Positions 7,549 to 17,139 of a stretch of DNA of 64,000 nucleotides are shown here, one piece after another (position 1 is the stretch's first letter; each line of letters begins with the position of its first letter). The DNA is from CBDCDJ01 sp965215355. GTDB lineage: Bacteria > Deinococcota > Deinococci > Deinococcales > Trueperaceae. A program made the translations under genes and the position numbers. Where the stretch lies: positions 3,968,001 to 4,032,000 of the forward strand of contig CBDCDJ010000007.1 of assembly GCA_965215355.1 (NCBI GenBank). The letters run 5' to 3'. The notes below the pieces were generated by a model that saw nothing but the letters and a program-made list of their open reading frames with translations, did no database searches and was not told where the DNA came from.

Positions 7549-9339
7549 TCAGCGCTCGAGCAGCGCCAACTTCGCCATCCCCGGTACCGTCACGAGGCCC
7601 TTGTCGGTGATGCGGATTTCGGGAATGACCGCCAGCGGGATGAGGTTGAAGCCCATGTAAGGCAGCGTGCAACCGAGCCGCGCCCAAGCCGCCTTGAGCG
7701 CTTCGGTCTCGGCGGCGACTTGCGGGGCGCGCTTGTCCGACAGCAGCCCGGCGACGGGCAACTCGACGAGCGCTTTGACCACGCCGTCTTCGACTACGAC
7801 CACGCCGCCGTTGCACGTCCTCAGAGTTTCGACGGCGAGTCTCATGTCCGCCTCGGCGACGCCCGCCACAATCAGGTTGTGCGCGTCGTGCCCGACGCTG
7901 CTCGCCACCGCCCCCGTTTTAAGCCCGAAGTTCTGCAGCAGCCCGTGCGCCACCGCGCCCGACTTGCCGTGCCGCTCCACAACTGTCACGAAGCAGAGGT
8001 CGTGCGCCTCGAAATGGTCTTGCCAGCTGGACGCGACCTCGAGCCCCACCCGCTTGTGCACCAACACGATGCCGGGCAGCTCGGTACGGATGACGTTGGC
8101 GGTGCAGGGCGTGAGGGGCAAGTCCGGCGTGAGGTGCAAGGTTTCGGCCATGTTCACGGTTCGGTAGGCGGCCGGGGGGTAGCGGTAACGTTTCTCCTCG
8201 AGCTGCGCTTCTAAGACCGGGGTTATTTTTCTGTTCTCGACCACCAGCTCGCCGCCGTACCAGGTGTTTTGCACCTCCAACGCGTCGTTTAAGAGCACGA
8301 GGTCGGCGCGGCGTGAGTGACCCAGGCCGCCCAGTTCGCTGTCCAGCCCGTAGCGCGTCGCGCCGTGCAGCGAGCCCATGCTCCAGGCTTGAACCTCGCT
8401 CATGCCCGCAGCTACCGCCTCGCGCGCGACCCAGTCCAGCCCGAACATGAACAGGTCGTCGGCGTCGCGGTCGTCGGTGCAGAGGCAGACGCGCTTCGGC
8501 GACGCGCCGAGTTCGGTCACGGCCTTAATGGCCTCGGGCAGGCTGTGCCAGGGCGTACTCGGCGGGCCGCCGCGCAGGAAAATGTAGAGCCCGGCTTCCA
8601 ACAGGTCGTCGGCGATGTCGCGGTCGATGGCCTCGTGCGTGTCGGTCACGCCGCTCGCCGCGAAGGCCGCGACGAACTCGCGGCCGTAAACGTGGCCGCA
8701 CACCGGCAGCCCACGCTTCAGGGCCTCGGCCAAAATCGCGTGCGAGCGTTCGTCACCCTGAGCGACCTGCGCGAAGTCCATCTTTTCGCCCAGCGCCACG
8801 GCCTCGGGCCAGGCGTCGAACAGGGCGCCGATTTTCTCCGGCGTCAGGTCGCCGCCCGCCGTCTCGAACTCGCTTGAAGTCGCGGGTACCGTGCTCGGCA
8901 CGGTTAAAAAGATGTTGAGGGGTGAGGCGCGGGCGTCTTGGAGCATCCACTCTATGCCCGCAACGTCGCACACGTTGCCGATTTCGTGCGAGTCGCAAAA
9001 AATCGTGGTGGTGCCGTTCAGAAGTGCCGCCTCGGCGTAGGCACAGGCCGTCATCATGCTCGACTCGATGTGGACGTGCGGGTCGACGAGGCCGGGCGCG
9101 AGTATTCCGCCCCCGGCCTCGTAAACGCGCGCCTCCGAGCCCCGGTAGCTGCCCGCCGGTTTTACGGCGGCGATGCGCCCTTTGTAAATCCAAACCTCTT
9201 TGTCCTGCAGGACGCGCTCGGTGTAAACGGACAGTACGCGCGCGCCGGTGACGACCGCGTCGGGCGCGCGCCGACCCGCGGCGACCCCGGCGAGTTCGCG
9301 GGTCATCTCGTAGAGGGGAGGAACGGAAAAGCGGTTCAT
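7549..9339 (-). CDS. ade: Adenine deaminase
   Basis: A 596-residue amidohydrolase of the Ade family. Visible elements are the metal-binding DPHVHIESSM (about 87), NGTTTIFCDSHEIGNVC, GHVYGREF, CTDDRDADDLF, the dinuclear-site region VGHDAHNLIVAG, and the diagnostic C-terminal PYMGFNLIPLAVIPEIRITDKG. It converts adenine to hypoxanthine and ammonia in purine salvage. It is cytoplasmic and full length. The ATG at 9339 is the first in-frame start. It stands alone, separated from the upstream minus-strand gene by a terminator. Confidence 0.93.
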   Translation of the reverse strand: MNRFSVPPLYEMTRELAGVAAGRRAPDAVVTGARVLSVYTERVLQDKEVWIYKGRIAAVKPAGSYRGSEARVYEAGGGILAPGLVDPHVHIESSMMTACAYAEAALLNGTTTIFCDSHEIGNVCDVAGIEWMLQDARASPLNIFLTVPSTVPATSSEFETAGGDLTPEKIGALFDAWPEAVALGEKMDFAQVAQGDERSHAILAEALKRGLPVCGHVYGREFVAAFAASGVTDTHEAIDRDIADDLLEAGLYIFLRGGPPSTPWHSLPEAIKAVTELGASPKRVCLCTDDRDADDLFMFGLDWVAREAVAAGMSEVQAWSMGSLHGATRYGLDSELGGLGHSRRADLVLLNDALEVQNTWYGGELVVENRKITPVLEAQLEEKRYRYPPAAYRTVNMAETLHLTPDLPLTPCTANVIRTELPGIVLVHKRVGLEVASSWQDHFEAHDLCFVTVVERHGKSGAVAHGLLQNFGLKTGAVASSVGHDAHNLIVAGVAEADMRLAVETLRTCNGGVVVVEDGVVKALVELPVAGLLSDKRAPQVAAETEALKAAWARLGCTLPYMGFNLIPLAVIPEIRITDKGLVTVPGMAKLALLER

Positions 9340-9414
9340 GGTCTATCTTAACCCTTGACCGTCAGTGCGCTTTCGACTTGACCGTGAGACTGCGAAGTTC
9401 GGTTTTCGGCGTCG

Positions 9415-9449
9415 GAAAAATAAGGGCTCAAGTCGCGAAACTCGAGCCC
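9415..9449 (-). terminator. Rho-independent terminator after the MBL-fold gene
   Basis: Read on the minus strand, GGGCTCGAG and CTTGAGCCC form a 9-bp stem (one G-T pair) with an 8-base loop, followed by TTATTTTT. It lies 24 bases after the stop of the MBL-fold gene. The left arm contains the CTCGAG palindrome common in this genome. Confidence 0.75.
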
Positions 9450-9473
9450 CTCGTCGTGACTCTTTTACAAAAC

Positions 9474-10406
9474 CTAGCCGGGCAGCGAAGGCAAAAAGCG
9501 GAAACCTTCACCCTCGCGCACCACGACGCCGGTACCGGGGAAGGGAAAGTGGTAGGCCAAGATGCTCAAGCCCTCGTCGGCGGCGCGGCCGTACATCTCT
9601 ACGCGCGTCGCGGTGGCCTGCTCGGGGTCGGCGTCGAACGCAAACGACCATTCCGGGTGCATGAGCGCGACGAGCGCGTGGTTGGCCGTGTCCGCCATGT
9701 GCATCACAGGGGTGTCGCCGCCGAGCATCACCACGTGGTGCCCCGGCGTGTGGCCGGGCGCGGCGATGGCCTGGACGCCGGCGAACAGTTCCTCGTCGTC
9801 GTACAGCTCGAGCACGCCCGCGTCCTGGGCGGGTTGCACCTTGGCGAGCGAGCCTTGGGCGTTTTCGTTGTCGGCGGACTGCAAAAAGTCCCAGTCGGCC
9901 TGGGGAAAGTAGTGCGTCGCGTTCGGCATTTGCAGCGCGCCGTCCGCCGACACCCCGCCCACATGGTCGCCGTGCCAGTGGGTCAGGACGACGTTTGTGA
10001 CGTCGCCCGGCGCGACGCCCAAGGCGTCCAGGGTCGGCAACAGGTTGCTCCCCGTACCCGTGTCCACCAGCGTGAGTTCGCCCGCCATGTCGAGCAACAC
10101 CAGGTTGGCGCTCGCGTTGACGACGTCGGTGGGCAGGTTGTACCGGCCCAGCAGTTCGCTCACCGCGCCCTCCGGCGCGCCGCCGCCGAACATGGCGGGT
10201 TGCAGTTGCAGGCTCGCTTCTTTAAATAGGGTGACGCCCATATCGCCCAGCGAGGTGCGTTCCAAGGCCAGGGGAACTTCCGACGCCGACGCTGCCGCCT
10301 GCGCGCGCGCCACGCCCGGCACGCTCACGCCGATGCCGGCCCCGAGCGCACTGACCCCTAAACCTTTGAGCAAAGAACGACGCGAAAAAGGTTGTTTGTT
10401 CGTCAT
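9474..10406 (-). CDS. Tat-exported MBL-fold metallo-hydrolase
   Basis: From the ATG at 10406 the protein is 310 residues and opens with a twin-arginine signal (SRRSLLKGLG, then a hydrophobic stretch ending ARAQA). The metallo-beta-lactamase signature THWHGDHVGG is near residue 145. Later ligands are in PGHTPGHHVVML and MHMADTANH. Proteins of this type include N-acyl-homoserine lactonases and other hydrolases, and the substrate cannot be told here. I preferred 10406 to the upstream GTG at 10427 because it puts the RR motif at the usual distance. Export in folded form by Tat suits a metal enzyme. Confidence 0.85.
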   Translation of the reverse strand: MTNKQPFSRRSLLKGLGVSALGAGIGVSVPGVARAQAAASASEVPLALERTSLGDMGVTLFKEASLQLQPAMFGGGAPEGAVSELLGRYNLPTDVVNASANLVLLDMAGELTLVDTGTGSNLLPTLDALGVAPGDVTNVVLTHWHGDHVGGVSADGALQMPNATHYFPQADWDFLQSADNENAQGSLAKVQPAQDAGVLELYDDEELFAGVQAIAAPGHTPGHHVVMLGGDTPVMHMADTANHALVALMHPEWSFAFDADPEQATATRVEMYGRAADEGLSILAYHFPFPGTGVVVREGEGFRFLPSLPG

Positions 10407-10562
10407 ACTTATCAACTCCCGCCCCACCCTAAGGTCGGAGTGGCCTGTCTTTCAGTCGTCGGCACGACGTGGCGCGCGGTTCTCACGTCGAGCCCGGACG
10501 CCGCCAGGTTCGCGGCGGGGACGAACCTAGCGGTTGACGACGGTTATACCTCTTGGTAAGGG

Positions 10563-11294
10563 CTACTCGAGCCCCCGCGCCGCCGCCTCGTCCAAGAGCC
10601 ACAAAAGCTGTCCGTCCGTCGGTTGAACCTGGCTCGCGGGCAGAGTTTCTTTGTTTTTAATGCGTTTCAAAACCTCCGCTTTGCCCTTGCCCCCAACCAG
10701 AAAGAGGACGTTTTTCGCCGCGTCGATGGTTTGGTAGGTCAGGGTGAGGCGCGTCGGCGGCGGTTTGGGCGCGCCGTGAACCGCCGCGACAAGTTTGCCG
10801 GACGGGCTCGTCACCTCGGCATGACCCGGAAACAGCGAAGCGGTGTGGCCGTCCTCGCCCATGCCCAAAAAAACGAGGTCGAAGACGGGCGGGCCACCGA
10901 AAAACGCCGTCAGTTCCTGCGCGTATAGCTCGGCGGCGTCCTCGGCGCTCACGCCCAGGGTGACGTAGGGGAAGACGTTCTCGTCGGGAACGGGCACGTG
11001 CGCCAGCAGCTTGTCGACCGCCAGAAAATAGTTGCTCTCGGGCGTGTCGGGCGCGACCATACGCTCGTCGCCGAAAAAAACATACACTTTGGACCAGTTC
11101 ACCTCGTCCTTGTAGGGTTTCTCGGCTAACAGTTCGTACAGCCGCCGCGGCGTGCTGCCGCCTGAAAGCGCGACGCTGAAACGGCCCCTGTCTTGGGTGG
11201 CCGCCTCAGCCAGCGCCACAAACCGCCGCGCGGCTTCTCGGGCCAGGGCCTCGGCGTCTTTCACAACGACCACGTTTTCAGGTGAAAAAGCCAT
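10563..11294 (-). CDS. pgl: 6-phosphogluconolactonase
   Basis: A 243-residue protein of the DevB/Pgl type. It shows SVALSGGSTPRRLYELLA (phosphate binding), VYVFFGDERMVAPDTPESNY, FDLVFLGMGEDGHTASLFPG with the catalytic His, and RLTLTYQTIDAAKNVLFLVGG. It hydrolyses 6-phosphogluconolactone in the pentose phosphate pathway. The glucose-6-phosphate isomerase gene lies 3 kb upstream on the same strand with a surface-protein gene between them. No zwf or gnd is in the window. Confidence 0.93.
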   Translation of the reverse strand: MAFSPENVVVVKDAEALAREAARRFVALAEAATQDRGRFSVALSGGSTPRRLYELLAEKPYKDEVNWSKVYVFFGDERMVAPDTPESNYFLAVDKLLAHVPVPDENVFPYVTLGVSAEDAAELYAQELTAFFGGPPVFDLVFLGMGEDGHTASLFPGHAEVTSPSGKLVAAVHGAPKPPPTRLTLTYQTIDAAKNVLFLVGGKGKAEVLKRIKNKETLPASQVQPTDGQLLWLLDEAAARGLE

Positions 11295-11354
11295 GCTGCG
11301 AGCTTACCCCATGCCCGCCGGGTCGTTTCGGCTCTACAAACATATAAAGGCACA

Positions 11355-11389
11355 ACGAAACGCCCCCGCACACTGTGCGGGGGCGTTCG
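11355..11389 (-). terminator. Strong GC hairpin terminator after the DUF11 surface protein
   Basis: CGCCCCCGCACA and TGTGCGGGGGCG (11361-11385) form a near-perfect stem with almost no loop. On the minus strand it is followed by TTTCGTTG. It lies about 20 bases after the stop of the surface-protein gene. Confidence 0.75.
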
Positions 11390-11404
11390 GGTCTCGAGAC
11401 GAAA

Positions 11405-13768
11405 CTACTGGCTGATGACGGTGGTGGGTTCGGAGTTTTGCGGGTTGTACTGGGTGCCGCTGTCCACGCCCGTCGCGCTCCAGTCGTAGCTCGAGCCGTA
11501 GCTGCCGGCCGCGGTACCCGCGGGCACGGTCACGGTGTGGACGAAGAACACGGCCGTGTTGGGCTCCAAGTCGATGTTTAAGGTAACGGTCTGCTGACCG
11601 GCGGTGTCACCGCTGACGCTGAACTGGTCCGCGGTCAGGGCTTGGCCGCTGCTCGGCGTCGCGACCACCAGGCCGGTCTCGGCGTTGCGCTGCGGGTTGC
11701 TGGCGACGAACACCTGGGCGTCCGTGATTTCGAAGCCGCCCGCTTGGCCGCCCTCTTGGCTGCCGAAGGTAAAGGTGACTTGGTTGTTCGTGACGGCTTC
11801 GTTCGAGCGGTCTTCGACGTAAATCGTCGAGGTGTACTGGACGTTGCCGCCCGCTAAGACCGGGTCGGGGTCGTCCACCATCTTGGTTTGCAGGGCGGCA
11901 AACGCCGGCACGTCGACGCAAACCTGGACTTCGCCCTCGCCCGCGTTGGCGCTCGTGTAGCGGCCGACGTCGCAGAACTGGTCGGCGGCGACGCGCTCCG
12001 GAACGCGCGTGGTCACGGTGAGCACCACGCTCTGCTCGGGTTGCAGGTCGATGGCGGCCGGAGCGTTGACGGCCCCCTGGGCTTCGTCGAACACGCCCGC
12101 CTCGTTTTCGACCTGGGAACTCACGTAGACGAGCGTCACGTCGCCCGCGGTGTTGGTGCCGACGACGTCGGACACGACCACGTCCCTAGCCACGGCGTTG
12201 CCGGTGTTGGTCACGGTGATGGTCGAGGTGTAGGTGTTGCCGGGCAACACGGTGTCTTGGTCGTTGACCTTGTCAATGGCGAGTTCGGGCGTCGCCACGG
12301 TGAGGCAGGCTTGGTCTTGGTTGCCCTGCTCGCCGCCGACGGTGTAGGACGCGGTGTCGCAGTATTCGCCGTCCGCGTCGGCCGTGACGGTGTAGGTCAG
12401 GGTGACGGCGGTCTGGGCGTCCAAGGTGCCTAAGTCGCCTGAGAAGGCGTCGTCGCCTTCGCCCGTCGGCGTCACGCCTTCAGGCAGTTGAACCAGGCGG
12501 TAGCTCGCGGCGTCGCCGCTCGTCAAGTCGTCGGTGACGACCAAGTTCTCCGCCGGGCCGTCGCCCTGGTTGAGCACGCGGACGCGCAAGATGGCTGTCT
12601 GACCGGCGTCTACCGTGACGCTGTCACCCAGGCTGTCGCCGTTGGCGTCCACAAAGTCCTTGATAATGTTGAGTTCCGGGCTGATGACCTCAAAACACGC
12701 CTGGGCGCTCAGGTCCGGGTTGCGCGTCTGCCCGAACTCGTCGGTGAACTCGGTCACCGTGGCCGTGTTGCAGTAGGTGTCGGTCGCGCCGGCTTGGGCC
12801 TGAAAGGAAAAGTCGCGCGACTCGCCCGCGGGCAGGTCGAAGGTTTCGGTGAAGCCGTCACCCTCACGGTCAACAAGCGCGTAAGCGTCGGCGTTGCCGG
12901 AGGTGAGGCTGTCGTCAAGCGTCACGCCGGTCGCGTCGCCGGAGCCGGTGTTGGTCACGGTCACGTTGAAAGTCACGGTGCCCTGCTCGTCGCCTACTAA
13001 GTTGATGCTTTTGGGCGTAACGGACTTTTCAACTCGCAGCTCGGGCCGCGGCGCAAAGTTTTTGGTGACGAGTTCTTTGCCGATTTCCACGCCGTTGACG
13101 CTGGCGACGGCCAGCACGCGCGCCCTAGCCCGGTTGTCCGGCGAGAACAGCGTCACCCAGGTGACGCCGCCCGAGTCCGGCGAGGTCAAGCCCGTCGCGT
13201 TGTAAAGCGGAAAATCCTCAGCGACCGGGAAGCGGGCGCGGTTGAAGAGGTTGGCGTTGTTGGTGAGGGTCACGGCCTGGTTTGCGGTGATGCCCAAGCC
13301 CCCCGCCACGCCCGCCTGGCCGACCGCGTCGGCCGCGCCGAAAAAGGTGCTGCCGATGGCGTCGTCCCACTGCTCGTCGATTTCCCAGCGCACCTGCGCG
13401 CCCGCGACGGGCAGGATGTTGCCGTCGTCGTCCCGGTAGCCGACAAAAGCGGCGACCAAGTTCTGGGTGCGGCTGGGCGCGAACTCGGTTTTTTCGTCGT
13501 CGCTGGGCGCGGTCGCCGGGTTGGCGAGGCTGAAGCCGCCGTCCAAGTCCTCGAGCCACGCGTAGAACACAAAGCGGCCCGCCGTCAGGTCACCGTCGGC
13601 GATTTCGTTTAGGTTGCCGTCGGCGTCCGCATAAATGGCCGTGACGCCCGCCGACTCGAAAGCTCCGTCTTGAGCCGCGTTCTGGGCTGCGGTTTGAGCC
13701 AGCGCCCCGCTGAACAGCCAAGCTAGGACGCTCAGCAGAAACAGCTTGTATACTTTGAAGTGTTGCAC
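11405..13768 (-). CDS. Exported DUF11-repeat surface protein
   Basis: A 787-residue protein. A signal peptide ends at SGALAQ-TAAQ (about 25). Residues 30-230 form a unique beta-rich head. At least four DUF11/CARDB-like beta-sandwich repeats follow, each with a TVTNTGxGxAxxVxxxD core: near 255-345, 360-455, 475-575 and 590-700. They are separated by paired-Cys segments such as CNTATVTEF and CDTASYTVG. There is no LPXTG motif or SLH domain. The chain ends in PTTVISQ. It is probably an S-layer-associated or adhesive fibre protein. The GTG start is preceded by AGGAGG at a good distance. Confidence 0.8.
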   Translation of the reverse strand: MQHFKVYKLFLLSVLAWLFSGALAQTAAQNAAQDGAFESAGVTAIYADADGNLNEIADGDLTAGRFVFYAWLEDLDGGFSLANPATAPSDDEKTEFAPSRTQNLVAAFVGYRDDDGNILPVAGAQVRWEIDEQWDDAIGSTFFGAADAVGQAGVAGGLGITANQAVTLTNNANLFNRARFPVAEDFPLYNATGLTSPDSGGVTWVTLFSPDNRARARVLAVASVNGVEIGKELVTKNFAPRPELRVEKSVTPKSINLVGDEQGTVTFNVTVTNTGSGDATGVTLDDSLTSGNADAYALVDREGDGFTETFDLPAGESRDFSFQAQAGATDTYCNTATVTEFTDEFGQTRNPDLSAQACFEVISPELNIIKDFVDANGDSLGDSVTVDAGQTAILRVRVLNQGDGPAENLVVTDDLTSGDAASYRLVQLPEGVTPTGEGDDAFSGDLGTLDAQTAVTLTYTVTADADGEYCDTASYTVGGEQGNQDQACLTVATPELAIDKVNDQDTVLPGNTYTSTITVTNTGNAVARDVVVSDVVGTNTAGDVTLVYVSSQVENEAGVFDEAQGAVNAPAAIDLQPEQSVVLTVTTRVPERVAADQFCDVGRYTSANAGEGEVQVCVDVPAFAALQTKMVDDPDPVLAGGNVQYTSTIYVEDRSNEAVTNNQVTFTFGSQEGGQAGGFEITDAQVFVASNPQRNAETGLVVATPSSGQALTADQFSVSGDTAGQQTVTLNIDLEPNTAVFFVHTVTVPAGTAAGSYGSSYDWSATGVDSGTQYNPQNSEPTTVISQ

Positions 13769-14259
13769 AGGTTTTGCCTCCTAAGTGAGGTTGAGGTTGG
13801 CGATGGGTTGGCTTGCTTAAGAGAGTTTCGCATCGCGCGGTTTCAAAGAGTGCGGCTGTACCTCAGCACACCCGTCGCCACGGAACACGGCGCGTTTTCG
13901 GATTCCTGTCGGCAGTTGAAGGACGCTTTTTAAAACGGCTGACCGTATGAGCCTACTGTTGAGCTGGTTTGGCCTACAAAACTTCGAATCGAACAACAAT
14001 CCTTCTCGAGTTAAGACCTGACGGACACACTTGCCTTCCCCCTTCCCTTTTCCAACAGCAAATGTAGGTTCAGGCTACCTTTATCCTTCTCGACCCAACC
14101 GTAACGCAACCCACAAGGGGAGACTTGTTTGTCGAAAGCGTGTGTAAAGACTGCCTCTTTTGCACCCGCCATTTGCGCACCCGCCACGAGAGACATCAGT
14201 TTTCCTCAGCGCCCTCCCGGACCGCCGCAAAATCTGCAGAGAGCGGCTTCAGAAAAGCC
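13769..14259. other. 491-base gap upstream of the surface-protein gene
   Basis: I see no convincing gene. A minus-strand frame (14011-14196) could encode 61 residues but has no recognisable features. The gap must contain the surface-protein promoter and the end of the pgi transcript, but I cannot place either with confidence. Confidence 0.4.
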
Positions 14260-15906
14260 TCAGCGCATCGCTTTGTAAGCGTTGACGAGCCCGTCGGTGC
14301 TGCTGTCGTGGTTCGTTACCGGCTCGTCGCCGTCAAGCTGGGGCAAAATCGCCTTGGCAAGTTGCTTGCCGAGTTCGACGCCCATCTGGTCAAAGGAGTT
14401 GATGTCCCAAATCACGCCCTGGGTAAAAATTTTGTGCTCGTAAAGCGCGATGAGGGTGCCCAGCGTTTCGGGTGTCAACAGCGGGTAGAGAAACGAATTC
14501 GTCGGCTTGTTGCCCTCGAAGGTCTTGGCGGCGGTGAGAAGGTCCAACTGCTCGCCCTCGTAACCCTGGCTCCGGAGTTCTTCGCGAGCCTCTTCGGGGG
14601 TGCGGCCTGTCATCAGCGCTTCGGTCTGGGCGAAAAAGTTGCTGAGCAAAATTTTATGGTGTTCGCCCCTGGGGTTGTGACTTTTCGCGGCGGCCAAAAA
14701 GTCGCACGGAATGAGCTTGGTACCCTGGTGGATGAGCTGGTAAAAGGCGTGTTGACCGTTCGTGCCGGGTTGGCCCCAGATAACGGGCCCGGTTGAAACG
14801 GTGACGTGCGCCCCGTCTTTGGTGGTGCTTTTGCCGTTCGACTCCATGTCCCCTTGCTGGAAATAGCTCGGAAAATATTCCAGGTACTGGTCGTAGGGCA
14901 AAATCGCCTGGGTCTCCGCGCCGAAAAAGTTGTTGTACCACACCCCGAGCAGCGCCATAACGACGGGAACGTTCTCCTCAAAGGGCGCGGTTCTAAAGTG
15001 CTCGTCCGCCTTGTGCGCGCCCCCCAACAGCGCTTCGAAGTGGTCCATGCCGACGTACAGGGCGATGCTCAGCCCGATGGCGCTCCAGAGGCTGTAGCGC
15101 CCGCCGACCCAGTCCCAAAACCCGAACATGTTGTCGGGATTGATGCCGAACTTGGTGACGGCCTCTTCGTTGGTGGAGAGCGCTGCGAAGTGCTTGGCGA
15201 CCACGCCCTCGTCTTGAGCGTCGTCCTTGGCCGCGGCGAGCAGCCAGTCTCGGGCCGTGTTCGCGTTCGTCATCGTTTCTTGCGTGGTAAAGGTTTTGCT
15301 GGCGACGAGAAACAAGGTGGTGGCGGGCGTGAGCTTTTTCAAGGTCTCGACGATGTCGGTGGGGTCGACGTTGCTCACGAAGTGGACCTTGAGGCGTCCG
15401 GCGTAGGGCGTCAGCGCGGTCGTGACCATCTTCGGCCCCAGGTCCGAGCCGCCGATGCCGATGTTGACCACGTCAGTGATAGCTTCCCCGGTGTAACCGG
15501 TCCAGTCGCCGCCGCGCACGGCCTCGCTGAAGGTGCGCATCCTGGCGAGCACCGCGTTAACCTCCGGCATCACGTCTTGACCGTCGACCAAGATGGGCCG
15601 GTTGCTGCGGTTGCGCAACGCGACGTGCAGGACGGCGCGGTCTTCGGTCGGGTTGATTTTTTGGCCCGCGAACATCGCCTCGCGCGCGTCGTCAAGCCCG
15701 ACCTGCCGCGCCAGCTCGAGCAGTAGTTGAAGCGTTTCGTCGTCGACCCTGTTTTTTGAAAAGTCGAACAGAATGTCCTCGCAACCGAGTGAAAACTTCT
15801 CGAAACGGTTCGGGTCGGCGGCGAACAGGTCGCGCATGTGGACCGAAGAGAAGGTTTGGTAATGGGTTTGCAGGGCTTTCCAAGCATCCAGGTCGGCTGC
15901 GTTCAT
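14260..15906 (-). CDS. pgi: Glucose-6-phosphate isomerase
   Basis: A 548-residue PGI of the long (E. coli-like) type when started at the ATG at 15906, which follows AAAGGA. The frame stays open further upstream, but that part has no family similarity. Visible elements are VNIGIGGSDLGPKM, HFVSNVDPTDIVETL, SKTFTTQETMTNA, the signature FWDWVGGRYSLWSAIGLS, GQPGTNGQHAFYQLIHQG (catalytic Glu/His region) and INSFDQMGVELGKQLA. It interconverts glucose-6-phosphate and fructose-6-phosphate in the cytoplasm. Confidence 0.95.
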   Translation of the reverse strand: MNAADLDAWKALQTHYQTFSSVHMRDLFAADPNRFEKFSLGCEDILFDFSKNRVDDETLQLLLELARQVGLDDAREAMFAGQKINPTEDRAVLHVALRNRSNRPILVDGQDVMPEVNAVLARMRTFSEAVRGGDWTGYTGEAITDVVNIGIGGSDLGPKMVTTALTPYAGRLKVHFVSNVDPTDIVETLKKLTPATTLFLVASKTFTTQETMTNANTARDWLLAAAKDDAQDEGVVAKHFAALSTNEEAVTKFGINPDNMFGFWDWVGGRYSLWSAIGLSIALYVGMDHFEALLGGAHKADEHFRTAPFEENVPVVMALLGVWYNNFFGAETQAILPYDQYLEYFPSYFQQGDMESNGKSTTKDGAHVTVSTGPVIWGQPGTNGQHAFYQLIHQGTKLIPCDFLAAAKSHNPRGEHHKILLSNFFAQTEALMTGRTPEEAREELRSQGYEGEQLDLLTAAKTFEGNKPTNSFLYPLLTPETLGTLIALYEHKIFTQGVIWDINSFDQMGVELGKQLAKAILPQLDGDEPVTNHDSSTDGLVNAYKAMR

Positions 15907-16123
15907 GGGCGTGTCCTTTCCGGGGCCGGGCATTTTTTCCATCCTACCGTGGAGCCCGCACGGCGGCGTGCTGCACCGACGACCGGTGAAGCGCTCTAAA
16001 AGCGTTTTACATCGTCCCAGACGTGTTTGAGTCACACCGAATCCCTGTTTGGAACTCAGGATTTGCTCACGAAGTTTGCAAGGCGGGCTACACCTTTGAG
16101 AGCGGCATTGCGCCTATGCTTCA

Positions 16124-16151
16124 TTCGACAGCTCAAGGTAGGGTATATACT
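16124..16151 (+). promoter_or_regulatory. Promoter of the repeat lipoprotein gene
   Basis: TTCGAC (16124-16129) and TATACT (16146-16151) are separated by 16 bases. The ATG follows at 16174, with AAGGGAG between. Confidence 0.55.
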
Positions 16152-16173
16152 GACGAGCTGAAGGGAGAATTTA

Positions 16174-17022
16174 ATGAAATGGCACACTAAAAACAGAGTA
16201 CTAGCTTTTCTATTGGTGTTCGTCTTCGCGTTCGGCCTCGCCGCTTGCAACGACAACGACGCCGGTGAAGCCGAAACCCCGGCCGGTGCCGTCACCACCA
16301 CCGCCGAGGAGACGGCGGACGCGGCCACCGACACCGTCGGTGACGCCGCAGACGCCGTCGGTGACGCGGCCGACGCGACCGCCGACGCGGCCGGTGACGC
16401 TGTAGACGCTACGGCAGACACCGTGGGTGACGCCGCGGACGCCACCACGGACTCGGTGAACGACTCGCTCGACGGGGCGACGGACGCCGTCGGCGACACT
16501 GCAGACGCTGCTGCGGACGCCACGGTGGACGCGGCCCAAGAGACGGCTGAGACCACGGACGAGGCCGTCGAGAACGTTACCGAAGCCACCACCGACACCG
16601 TCAGCGACGCCGCAGACGCGACGACCGACGCGGCCGTCGACGCGACCGAGGAGACGGCCGAGATAACGACCGAACCCATCGGCGACGCGGTCGACGCCAC
16701 CACGGACGCCGCGACGGACGCGGCCGCTGCCGCCGGCGCGGAGCTTGAAGGAATTCGCTCGCAGGTCGTCAGCGACATGGAAGGCTTAGACCTTACCGAC
16801 GAGAACGAGACGAACGTCCTGACCGTGCGGAACGCCCTCACGACCGCTCGAGAAAACCTCGCCACCGCCTACGCGAGTGCCGACGAGGCGGGGCAGGCCG
16901 AGTGGGCGGAGTTGCAGCCCCAGTTCGAAGAAGCCGAAGCGACCCTGCAAGACAACGCCGCCGCAGGCCTGCAGCAGGTCCAAGCCCTGCTCGAGCGCCT
17001 GCAGCAAGGCGTCAGCCAGTAA
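16174..17022 (+). CDS. Acidic repeat lipoprotein with LEA-like 11-residue repeats
   Basis: A 282-residue protein. The signal peptide ends in a lipobox, FGLAAC-N, so the mature protein should be lipid-anchored. Residues 40-195 are almost only Ala, Asp, Thr, Val, Glu and Gly in an 11-residue period (for example DAVDATADTVG, DAADATTDSVN). Such repeats form amphipathic helices in LEA group 3 proteins, where they protect against drying, but here the charge is nearly all acidic instead of mixed. Residues 200-282 are a conventional helical tail (LTTARENLATAYASADEAGQ, LQQVQALLERLQQG). It sits between its own promoter and terminator. The function is not known, and osmotic or desiccation protection at the envelope is an inference. 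Confidence 0.75.
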   Translation: MKWHTKNRVLAFLLVFVFAFGLAACNDNDAGEAETPAGAVTTTAEETADAATDTVGDAADAVGDAADATADAAGDAVDATADTVGDAADATTDSVNDSLDGATDAVGDTADAAADATVDAAQETAETTDEAVENVTEATTDTVSDAADATTDAAVDATEETAEITTEPIGDAVDATTDAATDAAAAAGAELEGIRSQVVSDMEGLDLTDENETNVLTVRNALTTARENLATAYASADEAGQAEWAELQPQFEEAEATLQDNAAAGLQQVQALLERLQQGVSQ

Positions 17023-17053
17023 CGCCTGACCGGCAACACAAACCCTTACCTAA

Positions 17054-17082
17054 AGAGGCCCCGACGCGGGCCTCTTTTTTGT
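17054..17082 (+). terminator. Rho-independent terminator of the repeat lipoprotein gene
   Basis: AGAGGCCC and GGGCCTCT pair around a short CGACGC loop and are followed by a run of T. It lies 32 bases after the stop codon. Confidence 0.85.
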
Positions 17083-17139
17083 ACTCTTTGCACCCTGGCG
17101 ACGTGTAACGTATTCTCAGAGAAACGAAAGGGGTTGGGA

